DNA of 64,000 nucleotides. Source: Leptodactylus fallax (Eukaryota; Chordata; Amphibia; Anura; Leptodactylidae). Positions 23,713-35,851 of the stretch are shown piece by piece (the first letter of the stretch is position 1; every line of letters starts with the position of its first letter). The translations under genes and the position numbers were made by a program. Location of the stretch: positions 806,001 through 870,000 of the forward strand of contig CAMRHE010000197.1 in NCBI GenBank assembly GCA_947044405.1. The letters are read 5' to 3'. A model generated the notes under the pieces. That model was not told the origin of the DNA, searched no databases, and worked only from the letters and a program-made list of their open reading frames with translations.

Positions 23713-26700
23713 TTAACCCTTTCGCTGCCAGGGGTTTTCGGATATTTTGCACCTCTGGTAGCCAGGGCAATTTTCACAGTTTTGAGATGGACAAATAAAA
23801 CCTAAATTGCAACATTAAAAATTTATATTGCTTCCCCCATACCTAAATATTTTCTGAAAGTAGACCCCTGCAGCACTGTCAAAATGCATCTTCATGCAAT
23901 TTTGATTTGATGTGTGTTTTATTTAAAAAAAAAAATGCAAATAAATTTATATTATTTGCTAAAAGTGGTAGCCAAACAAAAAGTAATATGCACCACACTA
24001 AGTATCATCCTATAAAATGTAGGGATTACACCCTGTGAAAAGCAAGTGCACCCCTAAACCCTATATATTTCTTGAAAGTGACAACCTGAAGATTATCAAT
24101 AGCCATGTCCACCTTCATGTAACTTTGTGACAAACACATTTTTTTGAAAATATGCACTAAAACATATATTTGTACCTAAAACTCCTATTCAATTGTACAT
24201 TCACACTCAGAACACATATAAAATAATAGATCAAGGTTTACACAATTTGTAAATACTGCAAACCTCAACTACAACAAGAGCTCGTACTCTCAAATTCACT
24301 AATACAGAAGACAAGCAATATTTTGCTGTGCCTATGATACCAAAATGTAACTTTTTTTTTTAGATTGAGCAGCATACCATATATAAAAACACTTAATACT
24401 TCAATACTTAATATTTCATGTATACAACCGCCTTCATGCAACTTTGCAGCAAACAGAGATTACAAGCAAAAATTGCACACAAATTCAAATTTGCCACTAA
24501 AGTGCATGCTGAAGCAAAGGTCAAAAATCACAGAATGCAGCAACCGCTTTTGTGCATGCACATTAAATAGAAATGATATTGTTATGTAAGCCCCTATCTC
24601 CCTATAAAAACTGTAACTCTATTGAATAATTATATTATCTATACCTAATGTGATAACTAGGGCTGGTTTCAGATTGCCGTAACATGGGTGCAACCTCTGA
24701 AGTTCCTGTGGTTCATCACTACTGGTGTTAGAGAGCCTTAATTCTAGATCTTATGACCTGCTGGAAGTACAGGTGTTTTGTGTGTACTCTGGGTGCAAAA
24801 AAAGCCCACTGTTATACCCATCCGAAAGCTGCCAAAAACTGAGATTTTATATGGTGACATTCAATGGGTGAAAATGTGTTACCTGATTGATGAAAACTTT
24901 TCCGCTTGTCAGAAGTGTTTTACATGTTCATCTCTAGTGATAATCGTTATTGCTATTATTTTAGTGTGTAATGGATATCGCTAGAGAGGCAGTTGGCGTA
25001 TTTTACTCTATAAAGATCAGGTATGGACAGGATCAAATATAAACTTTATTGATGACTTTTTGTATGTGTTGTGTAGGTGTTTAGTGCAACTGTTTTGGAG
25101 CTGCGATCTGGACGATGGTAAACGCCTGGGTAACATCTCCAGTAAACTTCCTGGTTATGTTCAGAGGGGTATTACATAAGAATACCTCTGTGATTAGGCT
25201 CAGAAGGGTATTACATTATCCCACTGTGACAGTCAGAGAGCAAAAGAATAGTATGCTTTCTGATTGATAGGAGAGGGGATAACATGACAGAAGTCCAAAC
25301 AGGTTATGCACAGACAATGATGATTTATCTGTCTGTGCTGTCTGCAGCTGTGCTCCTCTGCCCCTCCTCCACATTGCTCTGATATGCTGCCTGAGGCTGG
25401 AGAGGGGAGGACACTTTAGAGCCCCATATATCAGGGATCTTTTAGGGCTATGAAGATGACCTTGGGTTCATTTTAAAGATGAGTATCTCATCTTTGAAAT
25501 CATTATGATGGCCCTTACAGATTCTGAGTGATTTGCTGTTAAATACTCTGTTTGGAATTGAGATCTGCATTGGGATCTCCATGCCGCTCTGGATCTTTAA
25601 GGGCTATCATGATGATCTTGGTATCATTTTAAAGATCTCATCAACCTTCATAGCCTTAATGGATCCTGAGAAATCGGCATTAGTAGCAAAGACATAGTAC
25701 ATACAGTACAGACCAAAAGTTTGGACACACCTTCTCATTCCAAGAGTTTTCTGTATTTTCATGACTATAAAAATTGTAGATTCAAACTGAAGGCATCAAA
25801 ACTATGAATTAACACATGTGGAATTATATACTTCACAAAAAAGTGTGAAACAACTGAAAATATGTCTTATATTCTAGGTTCTTCGAAGTAGCCACCTTTT
25901 GCTTTGATTACTGCTTTGCACACTCTTGGCATTCTCTTGATGAGCTTCAAGAGGTAGTCACCTGAAATGGTTTTCACTTCACAGGTGTGCCCTGTCAGGT
26001 TTAATAAGTGGGATTTCTTGCCTTATAAATGGGGTTGGGACCATCAGTTGTGTTGTTCAGAAGTCAGGTGGCTACACAGCTGATAGTCCTACTGAATGGA
26101 GTGTTAGAATTTGTATTATGGCAAGAAAAAAGCAGCTAAGTAAAGAAAAACGAGTGGCCATCATTACTTTAAGAAATGAAGGTCAGTCAGTCCAAAAAAT
26201 TGGGAAAACTTTGAAAGTGTCCCCAAGTGCAGTGGCCAAAACCATCAAGCGCTACAAAGAAACTGGCTCACATGAGGACCGCCCCAGGAAAGGAAGACCA
26301 AGAGTCACCTCTGCTGCGGAGGATAAGTTCATCCGAGTCACCAGCCTCAGAAATCACAGGTTAGCAGCAGCTCAGATTAGAGACCAGGTCAATGCCACAC
26401 AGAGTTCTAGCAGCAGACACATCTCTACAACAACTGTTAAGAGGAGACTGTGTGCAGCAGGCCTTCATGGTAAAATAGCTGCTAGGAAACCACTGCTAAG
26501 GACAGGCAACAAGCAGAAGAGACTTGTTTGGGCTAAAGAACACAAGGAATGGACATTAGACCTGTGGAAATCTGTGCTTTGGTCTTATGAGTCCAAATGT
26601 GAGATCTTTGGTTCCAACCACCGTGTCTTTGTGCGACGCAGAAAAGGTGAACGAATGGACTCTACATGCCTGGTTCCCACCGTGAAGCATGGAGGAGGAG

Positions 26701-27165
26701 GTGTGATGGTGTGGGGGTGCTTTGCTGGTAACACTGTTAGGGATTTATTCAAAATTGAAGGAATACTGAACCAGCATGGTTACCACAGCATCTTGCAGCG
26801 GCATGCTATTCCATCCGGTTTGCGTTTAGTTGGACCATCATTTATTTTTCGACAGGACAATGACCCCAAACACACCTCCAGACTGTGTAAGGGCTATTTG
26901 ACCAAGAAGGAGAGTGATGGAGTGCTACGCCAGGTGACCTGGCCTCCACAGTCACCAGACCTGAACCCTATCGAGATGGTTTGGGGTGAGCTGGACCGCA
27001 GAGTGAAGGCAAAAGGGCCAACAAGTGCTAAGCATCTCTGGGAACTCCTTCAAGACTGTTGGAAGACCATTCCAGGTGACTTCCTCTTGAAGCTGATCAA
27101 GAGAATGCCAAGAGTGTGCAAAGCAGTAATCAAAGCAAAAGGTGGCTACTTTGAAGAACCTAGAA

Positions 27166-28663
27166 CCGTGATGGCGAACCTATGGCACGCGTGCCATAGA
27201 GGGCACGCAGAGCCATCTCAGTTGGCACGCGCGCCGTCACCATATCTCACTAACGGGGAATCCGGTCCAGGATTCCCCATTAGTGAGCGATCGCTTCTTT
27301 CAGCTGTATGTGCAAATGCACATACAGCTGAAAGCTGTCAGTGTAAGCTGCGGTCCGCAGGACCGCTCCTTACACAGTACATGCTAAATGCTGTACTCTG
27401 AAAGGACCTTCTGACATCATAAGGTCACATGACAGGGTAGGCGTGTCTTTGCTTGTAAGAAGCTCCTTCCACATGAAGAAAAGTATCACTAGCAGTGGAG
27501 GAACATGCAGAGATGTGGGGTGTAGTGTGGGGGGAGAGATGTGGGGTGCAGGGTGTAGTGTGGGGAGGAGAGATGTGGGGTGCAGGGTGTAGTGTGGGGA
27601 GGAGAGATGTGGGGTGCAGGGTGTAGTGTGGGGAGGAGAGATGTGGGGTGCAGGGTGTAGTGTGGGGAGGGAGAGATGTGGGGCTCGGGGTGTAGTGTGG
27701 GGGGAGAGATGTGGGGTGCAGGGTGTAGTGTGGGGTGGGGTGCAGGGTGGGGGGAGAGTGTGGGGTGGAGGTGGGGGGAGAGATGTGGGGTGCAGGGTGT
27801 AGTGGGGGGAGAGATGTGGGGTGCAGGGTGTAGTGTGGGGGGAGAGATGTGGGGTGCAGGGTGTAGTGTGGGGGGAGAGATGTAGGGTGCAGGGTGTAGT
27901 GTGGGGGGAGAGATGTAGGGTGCAGGGTGTAGTGTGGGGGGAGAGATGAGGGTGTAGTGTGGGGGGAGAGATGTAGGGTGTAGTGTGGGGGGAGAGAGTG
28001 TGGGGGGAGAGATGTAGGGTGCAGGGTGTAGTGTGGGGGGAGAGATGTAGGGTGCAGGGTGTAGTGTGGGGGGAGAGATGTAGGGTGCAGGGTGTAGTGT
28101 GGGGGGAGAGATGTAGGGTGCAGGGTGTAGTGTGGGGGGGAGAGATGTAGGGTGCAGGGTGTAGTGTGGGGGGAGAGATGTAGGGTGCAGGGTGTAGTGT
28201 GGGGGGAGAGATGTAGGGTGCAGGGTGTAGTGTGGGGGGAGAGATGTAGGGTGCAGGGTGTAGTGTGGGGGGAGAGATGTAGGGTGCAGGGTGTAGTGTG
28301 GGGGGAGATGCAGTGTGTAGTGTGGGGGAGAGATGTGGGGTGCAGTATGTAGGGTGCAGGGTGTAGTGGGGGGTGCAGAGATGCAGGGTGTATTGTGGGG
28401 TGCAGAGATGCAGGGTGTAGTGTGGGATACAGGATGTAGTGTGGGTGGAGAGATGCAGAGTGTAGTGTGGGGGGGAGAGATGTGGGATGTAGGCTGCTTG
28501 CAAGAGGGAGGAATGGGGGTGCAGGCTGCTTGCGAGCAAGAGGGGGGATGCTGGGGAGGCAGGTTAATTTAAGGTGAAATTGCCGTGTTGGCACTTTGCA
28601 ATAATTTAGTGGGCTTTGGGTTGCAGTTTGGGCACTCGATCTCTAAAAGGTTCGCCATCACTG
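27166..28663. mobile_element. hAT-family non-autonomous element (1498 bp)
   Basis: The ends CCGTGATGGCGAACCTATGG and ..AAAAGGTTCGCCATCACTG are inverted repeats. They are flanked by an exact 8-bp duplication ACCTAGAA (27158-27165 and 28664-28671), the hAT signature. The subterminal GGCACGCGTGCC and TTGGCACTTTGCAATAA motifs fit widely distributed vertebrate hAT MITEs. The interior is mostly a minisatellite. Confidence 0.9.
27513..28490. repeat. G-rich 33-bp minisatellite inside the hAT
   Basis: About 28 tandem copies of a 33-bp unit of the form AGAGATGTAGGGTGCAGGGT + GTAGTGTGGGGGG run through this block, with truncated units near 27725-27775 and 27950-28000. The purine-rich strand is G-biased (runs of G6-G7). 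The long proline/histidine-rich frames on the opposite strand are an effect of this repeat, not genes. Confidence 0.93.
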
Positions 28664-28682
28664 ACCTAGAATATAAGACATA

Positions 28683-30284
28683 CAGTGGGGAAAAAAAGTA
28701 TTTAGTCAGCCACCAATTGTGCAAGTTCTCCCACTTAAAAAGATGAGGCCGGCCTGTAATTGACATCATAGGTAGACCTCAACTATGAGAGACAAAATGA
28801 GAAAACATATCCAGAAAATCACATTGTCTGATTTTTAAAGAATTTATTTGCAAATTATGGTGGAAAATAAGTATTTGGTCACCTACAAACAATCAAGATT
28901 TCTGGCTCTCACAGACCTGTAACTTCTTCAAGAGGCTCCTCTGTCCTCCACTCATTACCTGTAGTAATGGCACCTGTTTGAAATTGTTATCAGTATAAAA
29001 GACACCTGTCCACAACCTCAAACAGTCACACTCCAAACTCCACTATGGTGAAGACCAAAGAGCTGTGGAAGGACACCAGAAACAAAATTGTAGACCTGCA
29101 CCAGGCTGGGAAGACTGAATCTGCAATAGGCAAGCATCTTGGTGTGAAGAAATCAACTGTGGGAGCAATAATTAGAAAATGGAAGACATATAAGACCACT
29201 GATAATCTCCCTCGATCAGGGGCTCCACGCAAGACCTCACCCCATGGGGTCAAAATGATCACAAGAACGGTGAGCAAAAACCCAGAACCACAAGGGGGGA
29301 CCTAATGAATGACCTGCAGAAAGCTGGGACTAACGTAACAAAGGCTACTGTCAGTAACACACTACGTCGCCAGGAACTCAGATCCTGCAGTGCCAGACGT
29401 GTCCCCCTGCTTAAGCCAGTACATATCCGGGCCCGTCTGAAGTTTGCTAGAGAGCATTTGGATGTTCCAGAAGAGTATTGGGAGAATGTCATATGGTCAG
29501 ATGAAACCAAAGTAGAACTGTTTGGTAGAAACACAACTTGTCGTGTTTGGAGGAGAGTGAATGTTGAGTTGCATCCAAACAACTCCATACCTACTGTGAA
29601 GCATGGGGGTGGCAACATCATGCTTTGGGGCTGTTTCTCTGCAAAGGGACCAGGACGACTGATCCGTGTACATGAAAGAATGAATGGGGCCATGTATCGT
29701 GAGATTTTGAGTGCAAACCTCCTTCCATCAGCAAGGGCACTGAAGTTGAAACGTGGCTGGGTCTTTCAGCATGACAATGATCCCAAGCACACCACCAGGG
29801 CAACAAAGGAGTGGCTTCGTAAGAAGCATTTCAAGGTCCTGGAGTGGCCTAGCCAGTCTCCAGATCTCAACCCCCATAGAAATCCTGTGGAGGGAGTTGA
29901 AAGTCCATGTTGCCCAGCGACAGCCCCAAAACATCACTGCTCTAGAGGAGATCTGCATGGAGGAATGGGCCAACATACCAGCAACAGTGTGTGCCAACCT
30001 TGTGAAGACTTACAGAAAACGTTTGACCTCTGTCATTGCCAACAAAGGATATATAACAAAGTATTGAGATGAACTATTGTTATTGACCAAATACTTATTT
30101 TCCACCGTAACTTGCAAATAAATTCTTTAAAAATCAGACAATGTGATTTTCTGGATATGTTTTCTCATTTTGTCTCTCATAGTTGAGGTCTACCTATGAT
30201 GACAATTACAGGCCAGCCTCATCTTTTTAAGTGGGAGAACTTGCACAAATGGTGGCTGACTATAAATACTTTTTTTCCCCACTG
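28683..30284 (+). mobile_element. Tc1-like transposon, family A copy 2
   Basis: Its ends CAGTGGGGAAAAAAAGTATT and ..TTTTTTTCCCCACTG are flanked by TA (28681-28682, 30285-30286). It is inserted in the 3' UTR of Tc1-E and is colinear with copy 1 at 831-2444. Confidence 0.93.
29045..30068 (+). pseudogene. Broken Tc1 transposase (family A copy 2)
   Basis: It starts [21 protein letters not shown] small indel near 29290 shifts the frame (normal continuation at [14 protein letters not shown] from 29305). A one-base insertion in the C run at about 29871 destroys SPDLNPIEN, which is read SPDLNPHRN and then off-frame. [13 protein letters not shown] and [12 protein letters not shown] keep the first two catalytic Asp. 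The two frame errors differ from those of copy 1, so the copies decayed independently. Confidence 0.9.
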
Positions 30285-30513
30285 TATTTTCAGTTGTTTC
30301 ACACTTTTTTGTTAAATATATAATTCCACATGTGTTAATTCATAGTTTTGATGCCTTCAGTGTGAATCTACAATTTTTATAGTCTTGAAAATACAGAAAA
30401 CTCTTGGAATGAGAAGGTGTGTCCAAACTTTTGGTCTGTACTGTATGTCCTCTGCTACTGAAGTGTTACCCTGTCCAGACGTATAAATACGTGGGTGGCA
30501 GGAAAAGGGTTAA

Positions 30514-31133
30514 AGATAGTGACAAAACGTAGAAATACTTTGAAATAAAAGATTATCCCTTTTTTACGGTTGTGAAAATCTGATCAACCACAAACAGCAC
30601 AAGAACGAGGATTGAATGCTTTTTTTTTTTTTTTTGGGGTTTTTTTTTTAAATGTGCAACATATGGGTCATACAGCGACTAGTCTCCAACCCCTAACTTG
30701 GGGAGAACTCAAAATTAGAGACTGAGGGAAAAACTACTAAAAATGCAGAATGCAAGTCATATAATGGCGATAAATCATGTTGTTCATCACATGTACACCT
30801 TATTCTGAGGAGTCACCTGAAATAACAGGCACAGTTTAGTAATGGTAAAGGAGAATGAAACAACCTGAACAGTATTGTCATAAAACAAGTAAACAAAATG
30901 TGACTGCAGCAGTCGTATATTATACATGTGCAAAAATATCTACTGATGAAATCATTGTATTTGTGAAGAAGTTTTTTAGAAAATAAAGGATTGATATTTT
31001 TTAGGTTTTTACTTTCATAGAGTATATACATTATGTATGTTTGTGTGTATATAATATATCTTTAGTTATAGATTTGCCTAAAACAACAAAACTGATCATT
31101 TAAATTGGTTTCCTGCATGTTGGTTTGTTTCAG
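30514..31133. other. Distal part of NDUFB6 intron 2
   Basis: No element could be delimited. There are poly-T runs (30620-30652) and AT-rich sequence, and the branch/polypyrimidine region TGGTTTGTTTCAG directly precedes exon 3. Confidence 0.4.
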
Positions 31134-31178
31134 ACCACTCCATATGGTGTTGTTTATCAGAAGCCTCGGCTGTACCCT
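31134..31178 (+). CDS. NDUFB6: NDUFB6 exon 3 (45-bp microexon)
   Basis: Acceptor TTTGTTTCAG|ACC and donor CCT|GTGAGT enclose 15 codons, TTPYGVVYQKPRLYP. They align with the PYGIV..K..R.FP region of vertebrate NDUFB6 proteins. The exon is phase 0 on both sides. It is flanked by 13.9 kb of repeat-filled intron upstream and a 1652-bp intron downstream. Confidence 0.92.
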
Positions 31179-31486
31179 GTGAGTATTCAATGCTGTTTAT
31201 TCCATCAGATCTGTCCTTTATTCTAACACGTGTATCTATGCAAACAAGCACACAATGTACAAGTTAAAGGAGAGCTCCACTTTTATTCCATTAGCTTTAT
31301 TGTGATGAAAACAAACATTTTGTAATATACATTCATTATTTAGATGCTTACTCTTCAGTACTACTTTACCTGCATCGTGTAGATGAAAATCAGCTTATTG
31401 ACTCTGTAATGTCTTTGACATATGAATACCCAGCACAAGTATTCAGTTCATTTATTGATTTGACTGTTAGGTTGTGAATAGTTTAA

Positions 31487-31868
31487 AGAGGATCTGTCAG
31501 CAAATCTGACATGTCTGTTTTAGAAAATCCTTGAATTTCCCATAAAATATTCTGGAATGTCCTTTGTTAGAACTGCATTGTGCTGTTCCTCTGTTATTCC
31601 TCCTAGAAATGTATAAATAAACTGACAACTCTGTGTTATCAGTTAGGTGTGTTTTGTCCCTACATGTTGTCAGTGCTGACAGGGTCACGCTGTGTAGGGA
31701 CACACTTCTTTGACAAAGGAAATGATGGCATGCAGTTGGCAATTTCTTTAGAAATATCCATGAGGAATAACCGAGAAGTAGAATTATAAGAAAATATGCT
31801 CCAGACTGGTTATTAAATTGGGAATGCAGGTGATTACTAAAAATATTAGAAGTAATGACAGGTCCTCT
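31487..31868. mobile_element. TTAA-type MITE in NDUFB6 intron 3
   Basis: The left end AGAGGATCTGTCAGCAAATC after TTAA (31483-31486) is mirrored at the right by GTAATGACAGGTCCTCTG followed by TAA. It is about 382 bp and non-coding. It belongs to the same broad class of TTAA repeats as 19164-21151. Confidence 0.55.
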
Positions 31869-32830
31869 GTAAAGAGATATTCCCAACTCATAAAGTGATG
31901 GCATATCGCCAAGACACTGAGACTGAAGGGGCTACAGTGCTGATTCACCTTTATAGCCCCTTTGCAATCTTTCCCAGCCACTTGGCTGTGCAGGGAACCA
32001 CAGCTGGCCCCATTCACTTAAACTGAGCTATATTGCAGTTACTTTGCACAATAAGCGACTGGGGCATCACTGTGCAGGAAAAGATGGTGAAGGGACAGAA
32101 GTGCTAAATCTTCGCTGGGGGGCCCACAGCTTTGACCCATCCCCCACTGATGTCCTCGCAAAATCCATAAAGTAAGGAAAATTAGGGCCATAATAAGATC
32201 TGTAGCTACTAAAGTAATAAATGAAAATGGCGAAAATAAAATAAAAGATTTATTGCAGATGTGATAGAATACTTACTGACTACAGAGAAAATATACTCAA
32301 AAGCTGAGCATTTACAGTGTAAGAATTTTTCTTTTGTAACCGTTTGCTGTCTTTTCTGCAATTATCGTTAAGGATGAAAAGCTATGACCACCACATATTG
32401 TGCCACTTGTAGTAAATCGGAGAATCAGGGCATATGTATGTGATAGAGGGGATTCCTTTTTCTGGACTCCCTTGTTGATTACCCAGAGCATAAACTTGAC
32501 CCCGCATCTGGTGGACCTGGCTTGTTGTGCATTGCAGAGACTGCCCATCTGCTTCAACTCTCCGGCTCAGACCCTAGTCTAATATGTCACTAATATGGAC
32601 AGCTCATACAGCTTTTAAGAGCTTTAGGGCCAAAAGGTTATAGATTTTGATTCATACAAAGAAGCATTTTCTGATGTCTGATCTAACATGACAAATAGCC
32701 TTCATCTGAAGCTCTGTATTCTATCACTTGTTCTGGTTCTTCTTTTGCTTTGAGTTTAATGTATGAGAGGAAAAACTACCTATAAATTACTTTTCATTTC
32801 ATGTACGTGACTTCTATCTGTTTGTTTTAG
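31869..32830. other. Intron 3 remainder
   Basis: No recognised element or gene. The polypyrimidine tract and acceptor CTATCTGTTTGTTTTAG precede exon 4. Confidence 0.35.
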
Positions 32831-32899
32831 GGTGACGTCATCCAAGAAACTGGGCAGGTTGTCCCACCCCTTGAGGAAGCTGGTGGTCATCACCACTAA
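32831..32899 (+). CDS. NDUFB6: NDUFB6 exon 4 with stop
   Basis: Acceptor TTTGTTTTAG|GGTGAC begins 22 codons, GDVIQETGQVVPPLEEAGGH then HH and TAA at 32897-32899. The GD-x-I-x-ETG-x-V-x-PP motif and histidine-rich C-terminus match the family. This exon completes a 128-residue protein exposed to the matrix or intermembrane face after the single helix. Confidence 0.94.
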   Translation, partial: GDVIQETGQVVPPLEEAGGHHH

Positions 32900-32966
32900 A
32901 TAGCTTTTACACTTGTAATAATCTTATTCAAAGACACATGTAAACAGATCTTTAATATTATCATAA

Positions 32967-32972
32967 AATAAA
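32967..32972 (+). terminator. NDUFB6 polyadenylation signal
   Basis: A canonical AATAAA lies 68 bp after the stop codon, within ATAAAATAAAAGATTCC, and a T-rich stretch follows about 30-50 bp later (TTTATTTCACTTTTTTTATAA). Confidence 0.8.
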
Positions 32973-34208
32973 AGATTCCAGTTGTATTCCAGAGGTTTAT
33001 TTCACTTTTTTTATAAGACATCTGTACAGTTTATTTTTGAACATACGGTATTATATTACTATTTTTATAGCTTATCTGGTAAATCATTTTATAATTTGGC
33101 TTATGTAATGGGTAATTCTGGTCATACAACAAATGTAATATTATGTAATATTAATAAATGTAATAGTAAGGCTATGTTCCCATCTCCTCTGAAGTCTCTC
33201 TTCGCAGTGTCTGCCAAAAATCTATGGACGATTTCTGTTTTGTCCAGCACTTTCAGTTAAAAAGAATGGACAACCGATAGACCATATTATATGGGCTCAG
33301 TTCGTGTACACAAATTTAGAGGTCCATTGTCCTGGCCCTCTGATGGATCAGAACAATGACACCCACCGCTAGTGTGAGCCTAGGGTAAGTAGAAAAATAT
33401 CATACATGATATATTCTGTGTGAATTCTGCACCAAAAGCTGGTGTACAATTATAGTAGTCCACTGTGTTACTAAATCAATTTGGCTTAGGGCCTATCCTG
33501 AGGGCAGATAGGCGGGGGTAGATTTACTGGCACGCTGGCCCTTTAAGTAATAGTAAGGGAATGCACATCCACCCTATGGGAAGGTCCAGCAGCAGAATCA
33601 GGATTTTCATGTACACTGTATTGTTGAGGAGCAGGAAAAAAAAAGCATCATGTAGAGATGGTAACTTGGCAACCATTCCTGCTAGGAGAGGTAGTACACA
33701 GGCAGGTGCAGAATGCTGATTTTGCAGAACCCCCCCCCCCATTCCTTATGCTCCTCTGAAGAAAGGCTGAAGCAGTGACCTCTTCAAATTCAGATTGAAA
33801 ACACATTGATTCTGATGAATCTGAGATGCCTTCAAACTCAGATCAATTTTCAGGTCCCAAAGAGGAAGAAAAGATTTGAGGTCTGTGCAAATGTTTTAGG
33901 CAGGTGTGTGGTTTGGGAAGGATTGTTAAATGCATGCTTCACTTCTTATTTTTACTCCATAGCATGACAAAATGATAAACACCATATACTTACCTGTTCT
34001 TTCTGCCAGAGATCCAGCAGAGAGTCTGTTTTGGTCTCTGGTCTTTGGCTGATGTATTTGCACACAGGCAGAAGGTAAACAATCTGTGACTGAGCGCCGA
34101 TGCTCTGTTTGATCAGAGCACTTATTGGCTGATGTGCTCCTGTGTGGGCCGAAAGTCAGGAAGACTGAGAACCCAAACAATCTCGACATGAAAGGATAGG
34201 TGAGTATA

Positions 34209-35139
<931 letters not shown>

Positions 35140-35851
35140 TATAGTGTTTGTTATTTTAAACCATGCTAGGGAGTAAAACAAAAAAGGAAGTGGAACAGTG
35201 AATGAACAAGAGAGAAGTCTAAATCATCAATATTTGGTGTGACCAGCCTTTGCTTCAGCATCAGTTTTTGAAGGAACTCGGCAGGGAGGATATTCCAAAC
35301 ATCATGGAGAACTAACCACAGATCTTCTGTGGACGTAAGCTTACTCAAATCTTTATGTAATCCCAGACAGACTTGATGATGATGATGAGATCAGGGCTCT
35401 GTGGAGACCATACCATCACGTCTAGGTCTCCTCCTCCAAAGGCTAGTCACACCAAAATATTGATGTGATTTAGATTACTCTTGTACATTCACTTAGCTTC
35501 TTTTTTTTTGTGAAATTTTATTAACACTTCTATTTTTGAAAGCCTTCTTACTTGCTTAAAACTTTTGCACAGTACTGTAAATGTTATGTTTTATCAATCT
35601 AATGATCCTATATAAAACTAATCTAGACGATCATTTCTTCCAGAACTTTTTTCCTTTTCTGGGTCAGATTTTGAAGGTTCTCATAAGAAGCTTCTATCTC
35701 TTCATGTTCTGATTTTGTCCAATGTTAGACTTCATGCACATGACCGTGTGCTATCCTGTTTTTTCCTGGATAGTACATTGACCTGTTCAATTCAATGGAT
35801 CCATGGAGAACACTGTAGTGTTCTCGGCCCATGTGAGGGATGCGAGTTCTA

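Larger units (their letters stand above)
26118..28677 (+). pseudogene. DD38E Tc1 transposase E, catalytic Asp replaced and hAT-interrupted
   Basis: The frame starts MARKKQLSKEKRVAIITLRN and runs open for 347 codons to GYFEEPR at 27163. There the hAT insertion begins; the native end (..EPRI then TAA at 28674-28676) lies beyond it. The DNA-binding half has a helix-turn-helix and KGRPR linker. The catalytic region reads VLWSYESKCEIFG, so the first catalytic Asp is Tyr (residue 157), while [12 protein letters not shown] (D247) and [11 protein letters not shown] (E286) remain. The last two are separated by 38 residues, the DD38E spacing of the group reported as Intruder. The D to Y change should abolish catalysis even before the hAT insertion. 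Confidence 0.92.
25704..30443 (+). mobile_element. Tc1-like DD38E transposon E with nested hAT and Tc1-A2
   Basis: Ends CAGTACAGACCAAAAGTTTG and ..CAAACTTTTGGTCTGTACTG lie at TA sites (25702-25703, 30444-30445). Deeper terminal sequence (GAATTATATACTTCACAAAA / TTAAATATATAATTCCACAT) is also inverted. A hAT (27166-28663) sits in the last codons of its transposase and a Tc1-A copy (28683-30284) follows. Without them the element is about 1.6 kb. Confidence 0.93.
23717..30509 (+). mobile_element. TTAA-flanked non-coding element 'alpha' (interrupted by Tc1-E)
   Basis: The left end CCCTTTCGCTGCCAGGGGTT and right end ..GGTGGCAGGAAAAGGG are inverted and flanked by TTAA (23713-23716, 30510-30513). The net element is about 2.05 kb: 23717-25703 plus 30446-30509. 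Only short frames exist, so it is probably non-autonomous or has lost its transposase. A second copy in opposite orientation spans 45020-50522. Confidence 0.68.

Noticed and set aside
27513..28490. CRISPR-like array
   Set aside because: Units are directly tandem with no unique spacers, and the context is a vertebrate hAT element.
27370..28594. Two 389-residue proline/histidine/threonine-rich minus-strand open frames
   Set aside because: They are translations of the 33-bp minisatellite in two frames; a 33-bp period cannot introduce frame change and yields long artefactual ORFs. No conserved domain or start context.
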